47,264 bases of DNA from JBMNUM01 sp050946275. GTDB lineage: Bacteria > Actinomycetota > Coriobacteriia > Coriobacteriales > CADBOM01. The notes below the pieces were generated by a model that had not been told where the DNA came from, did no database searches, and was given only the letters and a program-made list of their open reading frames with translations. Location: positions 1 to 47,264 of the forward strand of contig JBMNUM010000016.1 of NCBI GenBank assembly GCA_050946275.1. The letters run 5' to 3'. Each line of letters begins with the position of its first letter. Position 1 is the first letter of the stretch. Of this stretch, positions 42,121 through 47,264 are shown one piece after another. The translations under genes were made by a program, and so were the position numbers.

Positions 42121-42660
42121 ATGAGGGAGAGACCAGACGACCTCCGCGTCACCAAGACGATCCGCTCCATCCACACGGCGTTCGAGCAGATGATGTGCGA
42201 GATGGATTACCGCCAGATCACGGTCAAGGAGCTGTGCGAGCGCGCGCTCGTGAACAAGAAGACGTTCTACCGCTATTACGAGACGATGGATTTCCTGCTC
42301 GCCGAGTTCCAGGAGACCATGATGGCCGACTACCTGGCGCGCGTGGAGGACCTGCGCGTCCCCGATGACCTCGACCGGATCACGCACGAGTTCTTCGCGT
42401 TCGCCGGGGAGCGCGGGGAGGTCTTCGAGCGGATCACCTGCGCCGGGCCGCACGAATCGCTACAGCGGCAGATGACGGAGGATGTCCTCGAGCGTCATGA
42501 CGGAGCGGCCGTCGATGACCCCGAGCGATCGCTGCTGATGGCGTTCGTCGCCGAGTCGACGCTCGCCGTGTACCGCCAGTGGGTGGCCGATGGCAAGCGG
42601 GTTCCCTTGGAGAAGGCGGCCGACCTCGCCGCGCGCTACGTGTGCCACGGAGCCCTGTGA
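42121..42660 (+). CDS. TetR-family transcriptional regulator
   Basis: A 179-aa regulator. DDLRVTKTIRSIHTAFEQMMCEMDYRQITVKELCERALVNKKTFYRYYETMDFLLAEF is a TetR HTH of the type that starts RVxKTxxxI, with the ALVNKKTFYRYY recognition helix. The C-terminal domain resembles TetR_C_7/33-like helical regions. ATG follows AAGAAAGGA. A TATAAT box (42088-42093) lies 27 bp before the start codon. It is divergent from the MFS-SDR operon and is its probable repressor. Confidence 0.9.
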   Translation: MRERPDDLRVTKTIRSIHTAFEQMMCEMDYRQITVKELCERALVNKKTFYRYYETMDFLLAEFQETMMADYLARVEDLRVPDDLDRITHEFFAFAGERGEVFERITCAGPHESLQRQMTEDVLERHDGAAVDDPERSLLMAFVAESTLAVYRQWVADGKRVPLEKAADLAARYVCHGAL

Positions 42661-42669
42661 GGTGGCCGT

Positions 42670-42696
42670 TGGAACGCTCCCCGGGGGAGCGTTCCA
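42670..42696. terminator. Palindromic 3'-end hairpin, copy 7 (perfect)
   Basis: TGGAACGCTCCCC-g-GGGGAGCGTTCCA, a perfect 13-bp palindrome, 9 bp after the TetR stop codon and ahead of the repair genes. Confidence 0.72.
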
Positions 42697-42752
42697 CGAG
42701 CCGATAAGGACTGTCATAATTGACTCATTCGACGAGGCGAAGGAGGCGCGCC

Positions 42753-43334
42753 GTGGTGTTCTTCACGGAATACGAGACGCCCATCATCGGGACGTTGACG
42801 CTTGCGGGCGAGGGCGGCTCGATCGTGGGCTGCTGGTTCGACAACGACCGGTACTTCGGATGCGGCGTGGATGGGCCGATGGAGCGCTGCGACGACCTGC
42901 CGGTCTTCGACATGGCGCGCGATTGGCTCGACCGCTATTTCGCCGGCGAGGCGCCCGATCCGCGCGAGCTGCCCCTGGCGGCGCGCGCGACCGAATTCCA
43001 GGGACGCGTGCGCGAGGCCATGCTCGACATTCCCTATGGCCAGACCACCACGTACGGTGCCGTCGCCGAGCGCATCGCGTCCGAGACGGGAAGGTGCCAG
43101 TCCGCCCGCGCGGTCGGCGGCGCCGTGGGGCGCAACCCGCTGTGCCTCATCGTGCCGTGCCATCGCGTCGTGGGCGCCGATGGGAGCCTCACGGGCTTCG
43201 GAGGCGGCATCGACATGAAGATCCGCCTCCTCGAGCACGAGCGCGCGATGCGGGACGGATTCAAGCGCCCGAAGCGCGGCACGGCCCTCGAGGGGATCGA
43301 GGGCGCCTCGCGCAGGTTCCTCGGGAACGCGTAA
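42753..43334 (+). CDS. ogt: Methylated-DNA--protein-cysteine S-methyltransferase
   Basis: A 193-aa suicide alkyltransferase. FFTEYETPIIGTLTLAGEGGSIVGCWF is the N-terminal ribonuclease-like domain; TEFQGRVREAMLDIPYGQTTTYGAVAERIA and ARAVGGAVGRNPLCLIVPCHRVVGADGSLTGFGGG contain the helix-turn-helix and the active-site PCHRV. It removes O6-alkyl groups from guanine. I start at the GTG at 42753 (or 42756) because AAGGAGG lies just before it; the ATG at 42720 has no ribosome site. A Pro/Arg-rich tail follows the domain. The next gene, AlkA-like, begins within about 60 bp, forming an alkylation repair pair. Confidence 0.93.
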   Translation: MVFFTEYETPIIGTLTLAGEGGSIVGCWFDNDRYFGCGVDGPMERCDDLPVFDMARDWLDRYFAGEAPDPRELPLAARATEFQGRVREAMLDIPYGQTTTYGAVAERIASETGRCQSARAVGGAVGRNPLCLIVPCHRVVGADGSLTGFGGGIDMKIRLLEHERAMRDGFKRPKRGTALEGIEGASRRFLGNA

Positions 43335-43393
43335 TGAGTCAGAACGGGTCGAAGGGCAGTTCTTCGACCCATCCATCGAGAGGCGGGAGCGGC

Positions 43394-44047
43394 ATGACGC
43401 GTTACTTCGAGTATGGCGACGAGGCCATCGAGCATCTCAGGTCGCGCGATGCCAAGCTGGGCGCTTTCATCGACGCTGTCGGACACGTGTATCGCGAGAT
43501 GGAGGAGGGCGATCTCTTCCGTGGCGTCGTGTTCCACATCGTCGGGCAGCAGATCTCCGGTGCCGCGCTTGCAACCGTGTGGGCGCGGTTCGAGGAGCGC
43601 CTCGGCGAGGTGACGCCGCGCAACGTGGCGGCGTCGACCATCGACGAGCTGCAATCATGCGGCATGACGTTCACGAAGGCCGGCTACATCAAGGGCTTCG
43701 CCGAGAAGGTGCTCTCTGGCGAGTTCGACATCGACGCCGTCGAGCACATGGACGATGCGGAGGCCATCGCGGCGCTGAGCTCGCTGTCCGGCATCGGCGT
43801 CTGGACGGCCGAGATGCTGCTGCTGTTCAACCTGGGACGCCCCGACATCCTGAGCTTCGGCGACCTCGCCATCCACCGTGGCATGCGCGTGGTCTACCAC
43901 CATCGCAAGGTCACGCGCCAGATGTTCGAGAAGTACCGCCGTCGCTACAGCCCCTATGGCAGCGTCGCGAGCATCTACCTCTGGGCCGCGTCGCGCATGA
44001 ACGTTCCCGGCTACGAGCGCGACTACGCGCCGAAGAAGCGGAAGTGA
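43394..44047 (+). CDS. DNA-3-methyladenine glycosylase (AlkA-like)
   Basis: A 217-aa HhH-GPD glycosylase. FHIVGQQISGAALATVWARFEERLG is the conserved helix preceding the domain, LSSLSGIGVWTAEMLLLFNLGRPDILSFGDLAIHRGMRV holds the helix-hairpin-helix and the catalytic Asp (in FGDLAI). It excises alkylated purines. Start at the ATG at 43394 after GGCGGGAG; an earlier ATG at 43334 overlaps the ogt stop (TAATG) and would add 20 residues, so coupling is possible. It functions with ogt in adaptive-type repair. Confidence 0.92.
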   Translation: MTRYFEYGDEAIEHLRSRDAKLGAFIDAVGHVYREMEEGDLFRGVVFHIVGQQISGAALATVWARFEERLGEVTPRNVAASTIDELQSCGMTFTKAGYIKGFAEKVLSGEFDIDAVEHMDDAEAIAALSSLSGIGVWTAEMLLLFNLGRPDILSFGDLAIHRGMRVVYHHRKVTRQMFEKYRRRYSPYGSVASIYLWAASRMNVPGYERDYAPKKRK

Positions 44048-44236
44048 TGGGTCCGGCAAACGCGTCGGGCGCATTTGCAAGGCCCGCATGCTTCAGTCTA
44101 TTTATCCAGAGGAAATATATTCTCAACATCACATAGTTGTCGCCGGTAGATGATGATTTCCCACAAGGTATAATCGCTTGCAAGAGAAAGTTTCGCGCCG
44201 GGTTCGATAACCGTCGCGATGGTGGAAGGAGAGACC

Positions 44237-44653
44237 ATGGCCTGTTTTCTCGTGGGCGGTGCTGAGGCCGTCGTCGTCACCGCGGTTCGCTCGAAGGTGA
44301 AGAAGAAGGAAATCGAGAAGGGTATCATCGACGAGTCCGGCAAGCAGATCGTCGATCCCGCGACCCATGGCTACAGCTGGACGCGCAAGCTCGGCTGGCT
44401 CACCAAGATGCTGTGGGGCGGTGTGGTGCTCCTGCTGATAGAGCACATCTGGCACGGGGAGGTCGTGCCGTTCCCGCCCTTCCTCACGGCCATGGGCGAC
44501 CCAACGTCGACGGTGGCGATGCTCTACGAGATGGCGACCGTCGGCGTGGCGATGGCGGTGCTCGTGACCGTTGTCTGGTTCGTGGCGACGTTCGTCGCCG
44601 ATGCGACCGTCAAGCGCTCGGCCATCCGCTCCGAAGAGCGTGATGCCGCATGA
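44237..44653 (+). CDS. Hypothetical membrane protein, 138 aa
   Basis: A small integral membrane protein. A hydrophobic N-terminus (MACFLVGGAEAVVVTAV) is followed by a basic stretch (RSKVKKKEIEK), then TM segments LGWLTKMLWGGVVLLLIEHIW and VGVAMAVLVTVVWFVATFVADA. I do not recognise the family; the layout with a first residue cluster and two later TMs has no catalytic motif. The ATG at 44237 follows GGAAGGAGAG. The stop codon overlaps the next start (ATGA), so the two small membrane proteins are probably made together. The preceding 189 bp contain a TATAAT box (44169-44174) without an obvious -35. Confidence 0.8.
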   Translation: MACFLVGGAEAVVVTAVRSKVKKKEIEKGIIDESGKQIVDPATHGYSWTRKLGWLTKMLWGGVVLLLIEHIWHGEVVPFPPFLTAMGDPTSTVAMLYEMATVGVAMAVLVTVVWFVATFVADATVKRSAIRSEERDAA

Positions 44654-44952
44654 CGCTCATCATCTCGGTGTGCGCCGCAATCGTCGCGACCATTGCCTGG
44701 AAGATGAGCCCGTCGCGCTCCCGCATCAAGGTGGGGACGTTGGCGCTGTTCTACTGGGGTGCCTCGCTCATGTGGTGCGTCGACGGATTCGCTGGCCTCA
44801 TCGGTGGGGAGGGCTTCATCGAGCTCTCCGACAAGGCCGCCATGCTCGACGATGCGGCGCTCGGCGCGCTCGTCGTCGTGGTGGGCCTCGCGGCATGGGC
44901 GGTCTACCTGCTCGTGACGAAGGCGCGCGCGAAGTCTGCGCAGCACGCTTGA
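44650..44952 (+). CDS. Hypothetical membrane protein, 100 aa
   Basis: A 100-aa protein with three hydrophobic segments: MTLIISVCAAIVATIAWKM, KVGTLALFYWGASLMWCVDGF and ALGALVVVVGLAAWAVYLL. Family unknown. Its ATG overlaps the previous stop by 4 nt (ATGA), and a strong terminator follows, so the two genes form a complete two-gene operon. The two proteins may form one small membrane complex; nothing in sequence shows what it carries or senses. Confidence 0.8.
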   Translation: MTLIISVCAAIVATIAWKMSPSRSRIKVGTLALFYWGASLMWCVDGFAGLIGGEGFIELSDKAAMLDDAALGALVVVVGLAAWAVYLLVTKARAKSAQHA

Positions 44953-44975
44953 CGGACGGCTGCAAACGGTAAACG

Positions 44976-45009
44976 AACGGGCCGGGGAGGCGACTCTCCC
45001 CGGCCCGTT
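44976..45009 (+). terminator. Rho-independent terminator
   Basis: ACGGGCCGGGG (44977-44987) pairs with CCCCGGCCCGT (44998-45008) over 10 nt, and TTTCCTTT follows. It ends the two-gene membrane protein operon. Confidence 0.85.
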
Positions 45010-45021
45010 TCCTTTGTCAAA

Positions 45022-45074
45022 AATGAGTCAAAAGTGGACTGCCCCGTTTCGACTCATTCACGCAAGTACTACAA
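45022..45074 (+). promoter_or_regulatory. Inverted repeat and possible promoter upstream of the flavin oxidoreductase
   Basis: AATGAGTC (45022-45029) and GACTCATT (45051-45058) form an inverted repeat; TACAAT lies at about 45069-45074 with a TTCGAC 16 bp before it. AATGAGTC also forms the outer arms of the terminator at 29406. Operator or promoter function is inferred. Confidence 0.35.
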
Positions 45075-45143
45075 TATTACATTGGGAAAGTAAGCGATCG
45101 CGGAGGAAGCATCCTTCGCTATAACAACCAATTCGGGGGAACC

Positions 45144-47108
45144 ATGAAGACAAAGTATCCGCACCTGTTCAGGCCGTACACGATCAAGAACCTGACCTTG
45201 CGCAACAGGATCATCGCATCGCCGAACATGAGCGGATGGCCCACCCGGGAGGGTTCCGCCGACCTCAACTGCCTTGCCGACATGGTCGCCCAGGCGAAGG
45301 GCGGCGTGGCCGTGATCACGATGGGCGAGACGGCGGTCAACCGCAACGACGCCGTCCGCGGCCACGTATCGTTCCTCGATCAGGAGCGCCAGCTCCAAGG
45401 CTCCGCGACATCGCCCATGCACATGCATGTCAAGCTCGTCGAGTCGGTGACGCGCCATGGCGCGCTCGCATGCATCCAGCTCTGCCATGCGGGCGAGACG
45501 GCGAACGACTTCTTCTCGCGCGGACACGTCTTCGGCCCCATGGGCTATGTGCGCGACGACGGCGTGCAGGTCTACGCCATGAACGAGTCCGATATGGAGA
45601 AGGTCTGCGAGGACTTCGAGCGCGCCGCGCATCTCGCGGTCGTTTGCGGCTACCAGATCGTGCAGGTTCACTGCGGTCATGGCTGGCTGATCTCGCAGTT
45701 CCTCTCGCCGCGCACGAACAAGCGCGAGGACGAGTACGGCGGCAGCCTCGAGAACCGTGCCAAGTTCCCGCTGCGCATCATCGACGCGGTGCGCCGCGGT
45801 GCGGGCCCCGACACCATCATCGAGCTGCGCGTCAGCGGCGAGGAGTACCTCGAGGGAGGCATGCGCGTCGAGGAGGTCGCGGAGTTCGTCAAGCTGGCCG
45901 AGGACGAGATCGACCTCGTGCAGGTCACGTCGGGCAGCCGCTACTATTCGCCCCAGTACGCGATTCCGTCCATCTTCCAGCCGCATGGCATCGCCGTGGA
46001 TGATGCGACGTTCATCAAGCAGCGCGTGAAGGTTCCCGTCGGCGTCGTCGGCGGGCTGTCCGACCCGGCGCAGTGCGAGGCGATCATCGCTGAGGGCAAG
46101 GCCGATTTCATCTGCATGACGCGCCAGCTGCTCGCCGACCCCGAGTTCCCGATCAAGGTCTACGAGGGTCGCGAGGAGGACGTTAGGCCCTGCCTGCGCT
46201 GCTCGAACTGCCTCGGTCTCAAGGGCAAGACGTCGCACCACGGCTGCGATGTGAACCCGCTCACCGCCAACGGCGCGTTCATGTTCAACAGCATCCAGCC
46301 CGTACAGGGGCGTCGCCGTGTGCTCGTCGCCGGCGGGGGAGCGGCCGGCATGGTCGCCGCCATCACCGCATGCGATCGCGGCCACGAGGTCATCCTCGCG
46401 AGCAGTGCCGAGGCTCTTGGCGGCATGATGCGCCATGCCGACAAGATTCCCTTCAAGGACGAGATGCGCCGCTACAAGGACTATCTGGTGACCCAGGTGT
46501 CCAAGCGCGACATCGATGTGAGGCTCAACACGCCCGTGACCGAGGCGCTCTACGACGAGATCAACCCCGATTACGTCATCGCCGCGACTGGATCGACCCC
46601 CAAGGAGGCGGCGTTCGCGGACATGGGTTCGCTCAAGCACATGGATGCCTTCGCCGCATGCGATCGCCTCGGCGAGCTCGGGGAACGCGTCGCGGTTATC
46701 GGCGGCGGCGTCATCGGCTGCGAGATCGCCATCCACCTGGCGCGTAGCGGCAAGCAGGTCGTCATCATCGAGAAGCTCGATGCGGTCGCCGAGGACACCC
46801 ACGACTTCTACGCAGCCGCCATCATGGAGCAGATCGGCATCTCCGGCATCGAGGTCCGCACGGGTCTGTGCTGCGAGCGGTTCTCGCCCGAGGGTGTTAC
46901 GGCTATCGACGCCGAGGGTGGCGAGGTGCTCGTGCCCTGCGACTCGGCTGTGCTCGCCGTTGGGATGAAGCCTAATCGTGAGCCTGCTGAGATGCTGCGT
47001 GCCAAGGCCGGGTTTGCTCGGTTCCGCGATGTTGGGGACTGTGTTGCGCCTGGGCAGTTGCGGCAGGCTGTGCATCATGCTTACTTTGCCGCCATGGATA
47101 TCGTGTAA
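45144..47108 (+). CDS. NADH:flavin oxidoreductase / 2,4-dienoyl-CoA reductase-like protein
   Basis: A 654-aa multi-cofactor reductase. Residues 1-350 are an old-yellow-enzyme FMN barrel (LFRPYTIKNLTLRNRIIASPNMS, QLCHAGETAN, VQVHCGHGWLISQFLSPRTNKREDEYGGSLENR). CLRCSNCLGL and a later GC at about 355-375 bind [4Fe-4S]. RRVLVAGGGAAGMVAAI (about 395) binds FAD and VAVIGGGVIGCEIAIHLA (about 525) NAD(P)H. The layout equals dienoyl-CoA reductase, trimethylamine dehydrogenase and BaiCD/BaiH-like enone reductases common in gut Coriobacteriia; the substrate cannot be told. The barrel motif reads HCGHG rather than the common HxAHG. ATG follows GGGGGAACC. It stands alone. Confidence 0.92.
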   Translation: MKTKYPHLFRPYTIKNLTLRNRIIASPNMSGWPTREGSADLNCLADMVAQAKGGVAVITMGETAVNRNDAVRGHVSFLDQERQLQGSATSPMHMHVKLVESVTRHGALACIQLCHAGETANDFFSRGHVFGPMGYVRDDGVQVYAMNESDMEKVCEDFERAAHLAVVCGYQIVQVHCGHGWLISQFLSPRTNKREDEYGGSLENRAKFPLRIIDAVRRGAGPDTIIELRVSGEEYLEGGMRVEEVAEFVKLAEDEIDLVQVTSGSRYYSPQYAIPSIFQPHGIAVDDATFIKQRVKVPVGVVGGLSDPAQCEAIIAEGKADFICMTRQLLADPEFPIKVYEGREEDVRPCLRCSNCLGLKGKTSHHGCDVNPLTANGAFMFNSIQPVQGRRRVLVAGGGAAGMVAAITACDRGHEVILASSAEALGGMMRHADKIPFKDEMRRYKDYLVTQVSKRDIDVRLNTPVTEALYDEINPDYVIAATGSTPKEAAFADMGSLKHMDAFAACDRLGELGERVAVIGGGVIGCEIAIHLARSGKQVVIIEKLDAVAEDTHDFYAAAIMEQIGISGIEVRTGLCCERFSPEGVTAIDAEGGEVLVPCDSAVLAVGMKPNREPAEMLRAKAGFARFRDVGDCVAPGQLRQAVHHAYFAAMDIV

Positions 47109-47167
47109 TCTTCGTTGCTGCCCGCCCCCGGAGGAAGGCCCCTTTCCCGACGAAGGCTTCGCAAAAC

Positions 47168-47253
47168 GTGATTGCAAGAAGCCCCTGCACCTCAGGAGGG
47201 AACGCCTACGGCGTTCTTTAGCCTTCGGTCCCGCAGGGGCTTCTTGCAATCAC
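47168..47253 (+). terminator. Large terminator-like hairpin after the flavin oxidoreductase
   Basis: The arm 47168-47188 (GTGATTGCAAGAAGCCCCTG, then C) is mirrored perfectly at 47233-47253; the 44-nt interior holds a second hairpin, GAACGCC-TAC-GGCGTTC, followed by TTTA. It lies 60 bp after the stop codon. Confidence 0.6.
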
Positions 47254-47264
47254 TGCTCCGCAAT

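Noticed and set aside
45069..47249. A 726-codon leftward frame opposite the flavin oxidoreductase
   Set aside because: Shadow frame; the rightward protein carries complete FMN, Fe-S, FAD and NAD motifs.

Overview
The window looks like chromosomal DNA of a high-GC anaerobic or facultative actinobacterium, most likely class Coriobacteriia (Eggerthellaceae-like). The reasons are a GC-rich sequence, strong AGGAGG ribosome sites with frequent GTG/TTG starts, many Fe-S and flavin redox proteins (EFR1-type ferredoxin, old-yellow-enzyme/dienoyl-CoA-reductase-like protein, double-cluster epoxyqueuosine-reductase-like protein, rubredoxin and flavodoxin), and many one-component regulators. The taxon is inferred; there is no rRNA, tRNA or housekeeping marker here.

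Region 1 (1-6.5 kb) is accessory. Three related non-coding elements end at about 1963, 3999 and 6514. Each carries ACTCCCC motifs (with TTTCCGCAGGT in two of them), several copies of an element-specific self-complementary word, and about 100 bp later a short sequence that translates as (I/V)EWE-stop. That is the normal C-terminus of GMP synthase (guaA), a known integration target for genomic islands. I read these as right ends (arm sites plus att core) of small islands stacked at guaA-type att sites. The two complete intervals hold ArsR plus a radical SAM protein, and HxlR plus an NmrA-like oxidoreductase plus a PNPOx-ferredoxin fusion. Neither contains a recombinase, so they resemble cis-mobilizable cassettes. 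Left of them lies a leftward hypothetical operon; one of its genes has an in-frame amber codon.

Region 2 (6.5-15.5 kb): a double-glycine leader-type peptide, a three-gene set of membrane proteins and a DUF6765-like protein, a MerR-controlled redox operon (two aldo/keto reductases and a flavodoxin) with a clear MerR-type promoter, then a striking array of palindromic 63-bp repeats. This array is followed by a radical SAM/SPASM maturase and a convergent RiPP precursor with a Nif11-like leader and a Cys-containing 19-residue core.

Region 3 (15.5-32.5 kb): VanX-like lipoprotein, MATE exporter, flavin reductase, phosphoglycerate-mutase-like phosphatase, TetR with a metallo-beta-lactamase/rubredoxin fusion and a ferritin-like protein, an EFR1 ferredoxin, IlvE, a carbon-nitrogen hydrolase, a tyrosine phosphatase, LuxS, and an amino-acid ABC transporter.

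Region 4 (29.5-47.2 kb): a phosphorelay (hybrid histidine kinase, REC-GGDEF-EAL-PAS-GGDEF regulator, separate Hpt), an epoxyqueuosine-reductase-like protein, nitroreductase, TetR/DsbA-like/MBL set, SDR-MFS with TetR, an Ogt-AlkA DNA alkylation repair pair, two small membrane proteins and a large flavin oxidoreductase. A family of TGGAACGCTCCCC hairpins closes many transcription units. Three genes each carry one apparent single-base deletion, which may be assembly error.
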